A DNA stretch of 64,000 bases, from NCBI GenBank assembly GCA_031763025.1, contig JASSKH010000025.1, forward strand, positions 11,816,165 to 11,880,164, given 5' to 3'. Positions 45,184 to 56,333 of this stretch are shown piece by piece (within the stretch, counting starts at the first letter, position 1; each line of letters begins with the position of its first letter). The stretch comes from Macrocystis pyrifera. Its lineage: Eukaryota; Sar; Phaeophyceae; Laminariales; Laminariaceae. The translations under genes were made by a program, and so were the position numbers. Below the pieces are notes generated by a model. The model worked only from the letters and a program-made list of their open reading frames with translations. It ran no database searches and was not told where the DNA came from.

Positions 45184-45790
45184 GGGGTATGAGCATTGTT
45201 CGATGAGTACCATGTTTGAGTGATGCGAGGAAAAATTTGTCAGGTCGCCAACCCTGCGCTACTTTGAGGGGCATGGGGGAGCAGGGCACCGCTTGGCATT
45301 TTATTTTCTGGCCATGGTCATCGTTTGGAATGCGGCCGTTGTTTCAATTGCAATGGTTTGGAGTATATGTGTTATACAGGTGGTTTTGACCCGGTGGCCG
45401 GGTTTCCTCCTGCGGGACTGTCGTTGGCTGTTCTTAGGTCCTGGCAAGTCTTGAATGTCTTTTCGGTCTCGTCACTGCTGTGAAGAGCCAGGGAGGGTGT
45501 TCGTTTGGATCGTTCCAGCAGCGACGGTTACAAGTTGTAGAGGGTTGCGTATATCTTCGCAGGCGTTATTATGAATTATGCCGTGTGTGCACGAGGAGAG
45601 TTTGAGCTGCTCCGTTCTCTGCTCCGAGCTACGAGCTAGGCTCCGCTCTTTCTCCCCTCATCTGTCCTCTAATACAACGACTATAAAGAAACTCATCAGA
45701 CCACGTGGTGGTCAGGGCATCCAGGCTTGGACTCTACGACAGACCCGTCGAACCCTATTCTGAAATATAATATCTTTTAGCATTGGGGGG
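45184..45790 (+). repeat. Candidate polypurine tract and 3' LTR of the copia element
   Basis: A purine-rich GAGGGGCATGGGGGAGCAGG at 45268-45287 sits about 90 bases after the stop, where a copia polypurine tract would be. The following about 450 bases contain ACTATAAAGAAACTC near 45679, a possible promoter or polyadenylation region. Without the 5' LTR the ends cannot be defined, so the extent is approximate. Confidence 0.4.
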
Positions 45791-46299
45791 TACTTGAAAC
45801 CTGTCCATCAATGGGAAAACTTGCCGTCAACCGGCATCTATGCTTGCTCATTACAAAAAAAAAAAAAAATTGTTTTCGATGCCAGCAGCCAAAATGGAAT
45901 TCTTCTCATTTGGACGAAACGGGAGAGGCCGCAGCCTCCGCGGCCTTTGACAGCCTGTAGCGGCAAGGCTGTCAGCAATATGGGCTGGGGTGGCCTGTCT
46001 TGTGCCCCGCTGTTGCGCGTGTGTTAAGGGTTGGGCGTTCCAGAAACGAGTGCTGAATTGCCGATTCGGGTAATTTCCCTTGTGAAAGCACGGGTTTTCT
46101 CACATCATGTTGAGCTATGTAGGCAAGCAAATGGTCGCGAAGCGAGCATCGCTAGCCTCTTCGGCTGCACGCGGAACAGCCAGACTTCGTAGGCCAGATA
46201 AGACGGGGTTTTTAATAACGACCCAGTCGGATGAGCCTCCGCCGCGGGAGGAGGGGCACTGTGGTGGAGGTACAAACGGTGTCTACGATTTTGTTTATT
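45791..46299. other. No recognisable gene
   Basis: Contains a 14-A run near 45856 and an 8-base-arm hairpin TGACAGCC ... GGCTGTCA at about 45949-45975. Nothing else. Confidence 0.4.
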
Positions 46300-46302
46300 T
46301 TA

Positions 46303-47047
46303 GGGCCACTCCTAACGAACAAAAACAATCACGATTCGCGAGATTTTTGTCGTGAATCGTGATTTTTTGTCGTGATCCACGACAAAAAAAAAACACGATT
46401 CAAGACGTCATTTTTTTTAGCTTTTCCCTACAAAAAACAAAATCACGATTCGTGACATTTGTCATGTCTCAAAATACGCCTCATCAAGGTACCACGCAAC
46501 CCACGCGCACCAACGGTATCCGAAGGTCGGTATGGGGGCATGGCGGACTCTGCTTGGTACGCCGCTTGTGGACAACTGGCGGCTACCCAAAGACACCCCT
46601 GGGCGAGGGCTAACGAGGAAGTTGTGGCCTCGAAATTTCCTGGAGGAGGAGCCACTGCTAGAAGACAAACGCGAAACTGACCTGAGGATGTCGCAAGCCA
46701 CAGGCCGGGCAGACGGCCTGCGAGATGGAATCTCGCGAGACGAGCTTGGCCGACGGTCGGTGAATCTCGCAGGCGGGGTCAGTCTTCGGCCCGTGATTCG
46801 AATATGTCACGGGCTGGGCCAGGTGCGGACGGCCCAGCCCGGCCTAGCCGTGCCCCACACTCGAGAGTTGGCTCCACCCCCAAAAACCGTTCGGTTTGAA
46901 ATATCAGAATTTTAATGATTTGAAAATATCACGAAACGCGACGTTTTTCGGCTTTTTTTGTTAGAATTGAAATGTCATGGATCGTGATCTTTTGGCATGC
47001 CAAAAAGTCACGAATCGTGTTTCTTTTCGGTTCGTTAGCAATGGCCC
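46303..47047. mobile_element. PIF/Harbinger-type MITE with TTA duplications
   Basis: The left end GGGCCACTCCTAACGAAC and the reverse complement of the right end GGGCCATTGCTAACGAAC form inverted repeats. They continue through CACGATTCGyGA for about 40 bases with few mismatches. Both ends abut TTA (46300-46302 and 47048-47050), the target duplication typical of PIF/Harbinger elements, whose ends also often start GGG/GGC. The interior has several more TCACGATTCGTGA palindromes and a 127-codon plus frame (46532-46915) without transposase motifs, so the element is non-autonomous. Confidence 0.75.
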
Positions 47048-47050
47048 TTA

Positions 47051-47249
47051 CACCCAGCGGACAGTAACACATGTAGCGTAGAGTTTGAGTTTCGGTTGTG
47101 TTGTGAAGGCGTTTTTTTCTTTTTTCTCATGTAACCGCCAACGACAATATTAATAAATGAACGAGTTTGTGTGCGGATTACGGCGAGGTACAACGACGAC
47201 GTCGTGTTTCTTTTAACCCGCACGGAGTAGGTCAGCCTGCAACATGATT
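47051..47249. other. Spacer
   Basis: Nothing recognisable between the MITE and the CTG-rich array. Confidence 0.4.
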
Positions 47250-48450
47250 CGTTGCTGACCCTCGAGGGTGTGATTATGCCTTTTCCTCGCCGTGCCCCAC
47301 CATGCTCTCGTGCTCCGAACGTTGTGCCGGAGTGGCCTCGGGAGTACATGTACAGTTTGCTACTGCTACTGCTACTGCTGCTGCTACTACGTACCACCAT
47401 TGCTGTGCTGTTCTGCTGCTGCTGCTCACGCAGCTCCCCGCATGGACTAGATCAGCCTGCGATACGTTTCGTTACTGAAAGTCGAGGGTGTGGTTTTAAT
47501 CTATTATTTTTGTATTTATTTCAATCTCACTTTTACTTTCCAGCTTCGGACAAGCCGTGATCACAAGTGCCGTGTTCTTCTCCCCCCCGGTACGTGCCTT
47601 CATTTGTATCGGGCAGGGGGTTCAGCGTTCCCGACGCTCGTCGATGATTGAACTTTGCTAACTCACGCTCCCGCGCTTTCGGCTCGTCAAGATTTTACGC
47701 AAGCAAAGGCTCTACGGTCACCAGCAAGCACTCGGTGAGACTCGTACATGCAGCTTGACTTTAGTAGGGACGAGATTCACATACTACAAAGTAACTCCAT
47801 CGGGGACGCCATTGTACCTTCTCTCGCCGTGCCCTACCGTGCTCCCCTGCCTCGACGGTTGTGCCGAGGGCGGCCTCGGGCATGCGCGGTGTGTTACTAC
47901 TTCTGCTGCTAAACCTGCTGCTCGGCTGCTTCTGCTCTGCTCCTGCTGCTGCTCTGGTGCTGCTACGTGCCAGTGTTTTTTTGTTCTGCTGTAGCTGCTG
48001 TTGCTGCTGCTGCTCACTCAGTCCCCCTCACGGAGCAGATCGTCAAGGTATGCACTGATATGCCTTTCCCCCTCGTTCTCCCCCGTGCTCCCCTGCCTCG
48101 ACCGCTGTGTCGAGGCCGGCCTCGGTCCTGCATAATGTGCTACTTCTGCTGCTGCTACTGCGGTATTTCTGCTGTTGTTGCACCCGCTCACGGAGTCCTC
48201 CTCACGGAGTAGGTCGCCTGAAGTATAATATTTCACCTTCCCTATTCGTGCGCCACCGGACTCCCTTGCCCCGATCGTCCGGCCAGGGGCAGCCTCGGGT
48301 GTGCATGATGCGCTACTGTTGCTGCAACGGCGACTGTTCTACCGCTGCTCTGGTGAGGCTTCTATGCATGTGTTACTGCTGTGATGTTCCGCTGCCTCTG
48401 CTGCTATGTCTGCGACACCTTTTTGCTGCTGAACCCCGTGAGCATGGTTG
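47250..48450 (+). repeat. CTG-rich degenerate tandem array 1
   Basis: About four units of 180-300 bases. Each has CCTTTTCCTCGCCGTGCCCC-like sequence, GTGCTCCCCTGCCTCGACxG, GGCCTCGGGxxTGCxTG, a (CTG)n stretch and CTCACGGAGTAGATC-like sequence. Units begin near 47270, 47810, 48062 and 48236. CTG runs create Leu/Cys/Ala-rich frames in all phases; I do not call genes. Confidence 0.65.
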
Positions 48451-49416
48451 TTATGAAAATCAAGCCCTCTCGGTGTTGTGTGTGTCCTCATCTTGAACCT
48501 GAAAGACGAACCTGTCTGCTTCGGAAGCTGTGCTAGCACCCTTTCGCAATGGACTTTTATTTTCCGTCTCGGCGGAGGTCTCGTGCCTGCGAAATGTTTG
48601 TATGATCCGTACCTGCACGCTATGCTGTGCTTGCTGCTGCCGAGCTTGCTGCATCCACGTAATCACCGGCGCTTCGTGCTGTCGATTAACTCGATCGACT
48701 GATATCAACTAACTGTTTTATGTCCATCTGTAAATGTAGAGTACGAACGCCGAGCGTCTCGTATGTAGCACGTTTGTAGCGCTGCTGCTGCGGTACGAAC
48801 GAGTTATGCGTTTTGGTGCCGCATGGCGGATGGCAATGCTTGTTTTCTTGTGTTTGAAGCCTTTTCTTTTCAGTTACTCATAATTGGTTTCTATTCGTAA
48901 TGCATCCCTCGCCAGTACTGTCGCACAAACAACCTCGAGATACCGCTACGCCCGCAGTAACTACGGGCATGAGCGGAGCCGCAGGCGGGCGTCAGCCCGC
49001 CTCGGCGGAGCCCCCCTTGCATGTGTAAAAAAATGTAAATATATAGCGTACACGACGGTCAGCTACTCCCGATTAAAGACTCCGAGCAAACGAAGCGGTC
49101 GGGGTTGCCAATGATCGCTGAAAGCACTACCAGGTACGCAGTAGCACGAATACCACTATATTAATAGCCTTGTCATCGAGTTGTATCAAGTTCAAGAACA
49201 TGTGCGCTGGTACGCGACCTTCAGGTGCGCGATATGTATTTACGGCAGGAATTTTGACTTGACGTTTGCCTACTGATGTTTTTCAGGTAGCTGCGAGCAA
49301 AAGCCAAGATACGGAGATTTCACTGGATGCAACGCGCAGCCGCGAGGTACTGTATACTTGAGGACATGTAGCGGTAACCAAGGGCGGTGTGCGTTGTTCG
49401 TTTATCAAGTATAAAC
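48451..49416. other. No recognisable gene; one strong hairpin
   Basis: A GGCGGGCGTCAGCCCGCC hairpin at about 48982-49000 lies in a GC-rich patch. No gene or repeat otherwise identified. Confidence 0.4.
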
Positions 49417-50480
49417 CACTGAGCCACTCAGTCAGAGCTGATTGAGTGGTCAACCTGCCGCGGGCGCCTTGGCTGAGATCGCAATGGGTTATGTTCGTAT
49501 AGCGAGATAATTTGGAAGATATATCTTGAGAGGTACATCATGTCGGTGTTGGCCGCAGGAAGATGATGTAAGAAACGCCTGACCTCCGCCTTGTTTTGAA
49601 TTATACGTTCTATTTCACCACCAGAAACTGCTGAGAAACCCGTTGACCCAGCCGCGACTCTGCCCATCGGGAGGCCGGAGAGCCTTCGTGGTGAAATTGT
49701 GCAGCAGTTGGTGATGATAGCCAATTTCTCGACTTTACCAATCTACGTTGGTGCGGACCGCTGGATATACCGCGGGGCTTAGTTTATGCCAGAAACAAAT
49801 ATGCTTTGATGGCAGCCGCTGGAGTATGCCTCCTACGAGCGGAAGACGAACACCGCTGCGTTATTTGTCGCTCCGCCTAGGAAGCAGCCGCAGCTCGTTG
49901 TACTTAGTCTCTAGGTTTGTTGTGGGTTCGCATATTGATGAAGATTCAAACCGTCTTTTCCAAAACTGATGTGTATCACCAAGAAGTGGTGGGACGCGGG
50001 TGCGCACATTATAGTGAACAAAAGGCAGCCAAGTAGCAGGGAAGCAGCACAACTCGCAGCAAGCGGCAGCAGCACACCAATCATTTAAACGCTGATACGA
50101 CGTCTTGCTTTCAACAAGCAGCCACATGCCGCAGCGAAACGAGCCCGGTCTGTACGAGTCAATGACGTGAGCATACCGGGCATGACTTCAACTGTAGTAC
50201 AGTACCAACTGACGCATTCACTCTTGCGATTAGTCGAGTGCGCAGGCCTGAGCTGGGCTTCACGAGGAATACCCGAGCACATAGTCAATTCCGATACCTC
50301 GGGTACATCTACGACCTTTCGCGTGCTTAGCATCCTCAGAGAGAGGTATATGTATCCTGAGTGGAGTAGCCTTCGCAGCGTTAATGCAGCGGAGTCAGCT
50401 GGGTCATGTGCATGAATACCACTTCCACATCTACGTTCCAACCTGGAGCTGCCCGCAGCAGCAAGCAGCACAGAAGATTG
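49417..50480 (+). repeat. Fragmentary third relative of the 55-62 kb segmental duplication
   Basis: GAGAGGTACATCATGTCGGTGTTGGCC (positions 49530-49556) matches the end piece at 58540-58568. CAGCAAGCAGCACAGAAGAT near 50462 matches the start pieces at 55332 and 59186. The order end-piece then start-piece is what a tandem array would give. A CCACTGAGCCACTCAGTC palindromic stretch at about 49419 also resembles the tRNA-like junctions at 62.9 kb. Minus frames here (49428-49724, 50085-50471) are unrecognised. Confidence 0.45.
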
Positions 50481-51904
50481 AGCTCATACATACCTGGTAC
50501 AGTATAAGACACTGCTGGTATCCTCTTTGGGGGTCGTAATTATCCGACGATTTTAGATACAAACATATTTAATCATGTGTCCAGTGTAAGTTCGACCGAT
50601 TGAAGGGTTGATACTCAACTTAGCTATTAATAGCTGCCTAACCCGCTGTTCTTATACTATTCCACTCATAGTGTGGTGTTTTTGCATTAGAGTAACGATC
50701 TACTACTGCTGGAGCAGTTGTTACACAAGTTTACAAGTTGTGGGGTCGGTCGTTCGCACGTCTTCTACATATAGTCCTGGTTAGGGATATAAGGTACTCT
50801 ACCGTGGTTTTTTCCGCGACTCTCCTGAAAGCTACCCCGATCAATACGATTTTACAAGGACTACTTCGGTCTGTGATCACGCTGCACACTGATATATACC
50901 AGTATTATGTAACCCGAATAGGGTACAACATAATATGCATCCCGAATAGGGTACAACATAAATCCAACTATAATTACGATTTTTGGGGTCGTTGTCACTT
51001 GCTAGCTCTTGGCAAACAGACCGACTGATAGACAGCTCTTCGCAAACGGCCCTTCTTCTTTGAAACAGCCGAACAGCCAAACAACCTTTCTTCTTTCTTC
51101 TTCCCAAACTGCGAACCAATAGACAGCTCTTCGCACGGCACCTAAAAGAGGCGTCTCGCTTTCGACGAACGGCATAGGTGCAGCTGTCGGCGGCCAAGCT
51201 GCTGCTGTCGGTGGCGAACCTGCTGGTGCTGCAACCCCCGCCTCTCCCTTCTCCACGTCCCCTAAGCTAACCTCCCCCTCGTCGAGAGGCGCGTGGTCCT
51301 CGTCCTCTGGAGAGAGAGCGGCAACGACAAAGGCCGACCTGGTGCCGGCTGTTGTTGCGGCCGGTGCACGGACCAGCACTTACTTGGTCAAGAACTCCGC
51401 GCCTGGTGCCAAAAACGTGTGGCCTTCGCCACCTGCAAGGATCTCACGTGCTCTGGTGGCGGGATCATCCTGTACTGGGCAATCGACTGCGAGTTCTGTG
51501 CTCGCCCGATCAAGGAAGGGGCTGTCTCGTAGTCCCTCGAGACTGCTGACGGTGGTGAGTGTCTTAGGTCTATTGTTGCATGCTGTCTGTTGCCAGTACG
51601 TTTTTTGGGGGTTTTCAATTGCCTTTTTCATGCAAACCTACCTCAAAGCGTTTATTTTCTGGACTCATCCATGCTCGTTCTTTCCCCTTCGTGCGTTGCG
51701 TCACCTCCTCTTTTACCTAGTGCACGCGAACGCGCATATGCACAACTGTTTGCGGGACGTGAACGAAGGAACGGAGGATTCAGCTGTCGCCGTCACCGCT
51801 GGACCGAACGACGTGAGTGCTGCTGCTACTGTGGTGCATTTTCGGTGCACAAGATTTCTGTGAGTACATGTTTTGGTGACCCTACGTACTCCTTTTGCTC
51901 GTTT
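50481..51904. other. No supported gene
   Basis: A short repeat CCGAATAGGGTACAACATAA occurs twice at about 50914-50960. ATAGACAGCTCTTCGCA occurs at 51027 and 51119. A GTAAGTTCGACCGATTGAA stretch at 50586 resembles the terminal repeat of the 5441 element. A 173-codon plus frame (51342-51863) is Cys/Leu-rich with no motif. Confidence 0.4.
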
Positions 51905-53790
51905 TCGGCTGCTGCTGCTGCTGCTGCTGCTGCCGCTGCTGCTGTCAGCGCGCAGCGCCACGCCATGAGTGCTGCTGCTGTGCGCCTGTTGCCCTTGTGC
52001 ACTTGCTGCTGCTGTAGTGCTGCTGCGTTTTCATATCATTGCTATGCTGCTGCTGCTGCTGCTGCCAACGCTGCGGCGATTCGTTGCAGCTTCTGCTGCT
52101 GCTAATGCTGTAGCTGCTGCTGCTGCTAATGCTGCCGCAATATCCACTGAATGTTCGCTGCTGCTGCTCCTGCTAATAATGCTGCCGCAATATCCACTGA
52201 ATGTTCGTATGTACTCGGATTACTGTTTTTGTTGGTCGTTTTTGTACCCAAATGGTTCTTTTGATACGTGAAAAAATATTTTTGTCGTTTTGCTCCTGCA
52301 TTTTTCGTACGTACTGCTTTTTCTCGTTTTTGGCTTGGTTCTTTTCATATCGTTGCTATGCTGCTGCTGCTGCTGCTGTGGTGCTGCTTCGTTGTTGCCG
52401 TACATCATGCTGCACTTGTGAGAGTACATATTTCTGTATCGTCAATTAAATTCCGTAGTTTTTGCGATTGCGGCATACCAGGGTACATAGTTTTTTTCTT
52501 CCATATTTTCATATCGTTGCTATGCTGCTGCTGCCAACGCGGATTATTGTTTTTATTGGCCGTTTTGTGCCCAAATGGTTCTTTTGATACGTAAAAAAAA
52601 TATTTTGGTCGTTTTGCTCCTGCATTTTGCGTACGTACTACTTTTCTCGTGTTTAGCTTGGTTATTTTCGTATTGTTGCTATGCTGCTGTTGCTGCGTTA
52701 TTGCCGTACAGCATGCGGGGGTGGGTCTATAGTGAGGTACCAAAAATCTTTTCGGACGGCCTCGGGGTACATACTTTTTTTTTTTCTTCCTTCTTTTCAT
52801 ATCGTTGCTATGCTGCTGCTGCTGCCAACACTGCGGCGATCCGTTGCTGCTTCTGCTGCTGCTAGTGCTGCCGCAATATTCATTGAATGTTCGCATGTAC
52901 TCGGATAATAATTGGGTTTCTTGGTCGTTTTGTGGCGCTGCTGCGTTGTTGCCGTACATCATGCTGGACATGATTTGTGTGTCTATTACACTTGTGCGTG
53001 TGTACATATGTCTGTATCGTCAATGAAATTCCGTAGGTTTTGCGATTGCGGCAGACCAGGGTACATAGTTTATTTCTTCTTTCTTTTCATGTCGTTGCTA
53101 TGCTGCTGCTGCTGCAGCCAACGTTGCGGCGATCCGTTGCTGCTTCTGCGGCTGCTGCTGCTAATGCTAATGCTGCCACAATGTTCACTGAATGTTCGTA
53201 TGTACTCGGATCCTTGTTTTTCTTGATCGTTTTTGTACCTAAATGGTCATTTTGGTACCTGGAAAAAAATATTTTGGTCATTTTGCTGCTGCATTTTGCG
53301 TACATGCTGCTTTTTCTCGTTTTGGGCTTCGTTCTTTTCATGTCGCTGCTATGCTGCTGCTGTGGTGCTGCTGCTGCGTTGTTACCGTACATCATGCTGG
53401 TCATTTGTGTGTATATTTTTGTTTCGCCAATGAAATTCCGTAGTTTTTGCGGTCGCGCGGCATTCCAGGGTACATACTTTTTTTTTTCTTCTTTTTTTCA
53501 TATCGTTGCTATGCTGCTATTACTGCCAACGCTGCGGCGATCCATTGCTGCTTCTGCTGCTGCTAATGTTGCTAATGCTGCCGTAACCACTGCTCGAAGC
53601 CGTTGCTGCTGCTGCTGCTATTACTGCTAATGCTGCCTCAATATCCACTGATTGTTCGTATGTATTCGGAATACTGTTTTTCTTGGGTCGTTTTTGCACC
53701 CAAATGGTCGTTTTGGTACGTTAAAAAAATATTTTGGCCGTTTTCCTGCTGCGTTTTACGCACGTCCTTGCTGCTTCTGCTTCTGCTGCT
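51905..53790 (+). repeat. CTG-rich composite tandem array 2
   Basis: About five units made of three blocks. Block A is GCTATGCTGCTGCTGCTGCC through CACTGAATGTTCGTATGTAC. Block B is CCCAAATGGTTCTTTTGATA through CGTTGTTGCCGTACATCATG. Block C is TCTGTATCGTCAATxAAATT through CAGGGTACATAGTTT. Block A recurs near 52040, 52516, 52800, 53092 and 53508; several units lack part of a block. Unequal exchange between CTG runs would explain the length variation. Open frames inside follow the repeat. Confidence 0.8.
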
Positions 53791-53836
53791 GCCATGGTAT
53801 AGCAAGCGATTACGTACTGCTGTTGTGCCGCTGTAG

Positions 53837-54560
53837 ATCAGTACAAATAATGAACTCTACCCCCCCCCCCCCCCCTCTTCCCCCTCCCCCGCCATTCCCT
53901 GCACGCCACTCCCGCCCCGCGCACCCTACGTTTACTTCGACCAGGTCGGTGGCAAGTGCTACAACTGCCGCCTGACGGACTCCACCATCAAAGACGGAGA
54001 CATCATCATCAAGCGCAAGAAGACTCCCTTCCATTTCACCTGCTCCAGGGCTTCGCGGAATTCCGAAGCAGTACGCCAAGAAGATTGTCGCCATCCAGGA
54101 CGAACGAAAGGCAACAAATTGTTTCCCACATTTCTCAAAATCACGATTAATTCTTCCTACACATATCCAACGGGTTCACCAGCGAACAGATCCACATTCT
54201 GGCCCTCCCGCCTCGTTTCTACAGCAGCCTGGAAGACTACTGACATATCATGTCTCATCCAAACTCCTATGCTGGCTACATCGAAATCGCGGCCGCCCAG
54301 CAACTATAGAACATTTCCATAACCGTTGTCGTTGCCGGCACTGCTGCTTTCCCTCCTGTCCCAAACCTTGCCTGCATGTTGTAAATCATCCACATTCCAT
54401 GCACTACTCCACGCTCTCCCCGCACTGATGAAAAATGTTTTTCTTATTATTAGACGAATGTCATTCTCTTGCGTCACCCGATCTTACGTTTCACATTACA
54501 TTCATAAATAAACGCGATTATTACATCCTTCACGTTTCTTACAAAAATACATTTGAGTTT
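53837..54560 (+). pseudogene. Zinc-finger plus OTU-like protease relic
   Basis: After a 16-C polyproline run the plus frame reads APYVYFDQVGGKCYNCRLTD then KDGDIIIKRKKTPFHFTC. This C-x2-C ... H-x2-C layout resembles a short PARP-type zinc finger. A frame slip follows, then RGIPKQYAKKIVAIQDERKA in the next phase. A third phase gives SEQIHILALPPRFYSSLEDY, a TGA, then HPNSYAGYIEIAAAQQL. That last block resembles the W-G-G-x-I-E-L/A-A-A segment of OTU ubiquitin-thioesterase folds. TFHITFINKRDYYILHV near 54480-54530 fits the C-terminal His strand. With two or more frame slips and two stops it is a pseudogene. The OTU assignment is by eye. Confidence 0.45.
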
Positions 54561-54644
54561 GGTTGGCTTTGGGCTATTACCCCTATTGCACAATGGCGTC
54601 ATGGCCCAAAGCCAACCAAACTAAATGTATTTGCACAAGAAACG
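54533..54644. repeat. Long hairpin, 41-base arms
   Basis: 54533-54574 and 54604-54644 are inverted repeats (GTTTGGTTGGCTTTGGGC against GCCCAAAGCCAACCAAAC in the inner arms) with one bulge and four mismatches, around a 29-base loop. It could be a tiny foldback transposon or, if transcribed, a microRNA-like precursor. It overlaps the end of the OTU-like relic. Confidence 0.8.
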
Positions 54645-55249
54645 ACGGAATACCCACTCCGAAGGAAAGCCTTGTAATATGTTATTGTTACATCATACAT
54701 ACGGTAGGTACTTTGATACAAACAAAAAATGACACAACTGCTAATGTAAACAATAGAGACAATGTATGAAAATATACCACGCGCACAATTACAGTTCGTT
54801 CACAAGACGCAGCCCGGACGGTTGGGGTGGTGGATATAACGTTGTGTTTTTTTTTAAGTAGGCACGGACGCGTGCAACGATAGAGTTAGCTAAACATCGA
54901 GCAGCGCAGCAGTAGATTGCTTGGCAAGCCACGGTTATGCCCCCTGTGGGTCTTCAGGGCGGGACGGTCAGATGGTTATACCAGGTATAACCGCGCACAT
55001 ATCTACGTAGCTTACGACACGTAACTAGAAATGTGCCAGCAACGGCGTGCATATCACCCTCAGCGGGAAGCACACGCAAATCGCAGAAACATAATAGGCT
55101 GTGTTGAATATACGGCACCGTCGGCCTTCAGGTGCATGAATATCTCCTCACTCTCCCTCGCTCTAGTGTTCGGCCGCCCTTTTTTGAATATATTGAATGT
55201 TCGAACAGCTGCAGGAGCTGCTACGTAACTAATCAATCGCAGGAGTACA
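54645..55249. other. No recognisable gene
   Basis: Nothing beyond short frames. The left boundary of the segmental duplication is near 55250 but diffuse. Confidence 0.4.
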
Positions 55250-55916
55250 AGTAGCATGCACAGGGATACAAGCCGTGGTATCAAAAGCGTATACAAATGT
55301 ACCGCTGCTTTCTCACAACCGAAGCCTGCACCAGCAAGCAACACCGCAGATAGCTCTGATATATTCCGCTTTTACCTAGAAGACAAAAAAACGCAGTTAG
55401 GTCTGAGGTACACTGGATACGGCTTTTAACCCATTTTGTTGCTAAACCAGGTACATAAGTCGTCGATTACAGATCGTTCACACAACAGGCCGAATTGATG
55501 GGCGAGGAAGATCTTTGCGAAGCGCGACGGGAAAGGTTTACGGCTCGCGCAGCAGCATGATGTTATCTCACCGCGGTACATCCACCCAGGATGGTTGATG
55601 ATCGCACTGCTCGCGGGTTGGGTCGCTACTCGTACGTAGCTATACCGAGTTCCATATAAGAGAGTGCATGCAGAGATAGGGTTGTGCTCCAAGCGTGTGT
55701 GTATCATTATACCGGGTGTATGCACACTTGGTGCCGCTTCGAGTTTGAAAGCACCTTTGATGTTGCCTGTTTCCGTACGTCTATATACTAGCGGCAAAGG
55801 AGTTGCTTACCGGGTTTTAACCTATTTATCTTGTGTACAATTCATTGTTAGTATATCGTTATTTTTTATTATCTTTCGGTCTCGCATTGGCCAACCGACA
55901 GCGTCGAACCACCACA

Positions 55917-56333
55917 CACTGAATTTCATAACTTGAGAAAATGTCAAGTAAATGAGAAAACAACGTCTGAGCGGCTAACTTCTTCAATTTGTAAAATAAG
56001 TCAAGTATGATAGGCTCTCAAAAACTATGTACTCCTCAACAGCAGCCGAACGCACTTACTTTTAATAAAATCGAACCACTACAGCCGGAGATACGGGAAA
56101 AAAAACAATCGTCTGAAGCGATAAATGAAGAACCCACGGGAATGCTTTTTTTTTGCTGTAACTCCGGCTGTACTCGTTTGATTTTATCAAGAGCAAGTGC
56201 GTTCGGTTGCTGTTGAGGAGTACATAGTTTATGAGCCTATCAGGCTTGAATTATCTTACGAATTGAAGAAGTTAGCCGCTCAGACGTTTTTTTCTCAACT
56301 ATGTGTCATTTTCTCAAGTTACAAAATCCAGTC
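55917..56333. mobile_element. Foldback MITE, arms of about 190 bp
   Basis: The two halves are inverted copies: AACTTGAGAAAATG, GTCTGAGCGGCTAACTTCTT, CTATGTACTCCTCAACAGCA and GAACGCACTT recur as reverse complements on the right. Nearly the whole element is arm. The outer ends are about CACTGAATTTCATAACTTGA and the complement of TCAAGTTACAAAATCCAGTC. If the ends are instead at ACTTGAG (55931-56319), both are flanked by TA as in mariner/Stowaway elements. The paralogous copy at about 59745 lacks the whole block, which shows it is an insertion. Confidence 0.75.

Noticed and set aside
47300..48450. Cys/Leu-rich secreted proteins encoded by CTG runs
   Set aside because: All three frames of (CTG)n stay open; no start, signal or conservation beyond the repeat.
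48982..49000. Bacterial-type terminator hairpin
   Set aside because: No T run and no bacterial gene nearby; simply a GC-rich palindrome.
51342..51863. 173-codon plus frame
   Set aside because: Composition-driven, runs into the CTG array, no recognisable domain.
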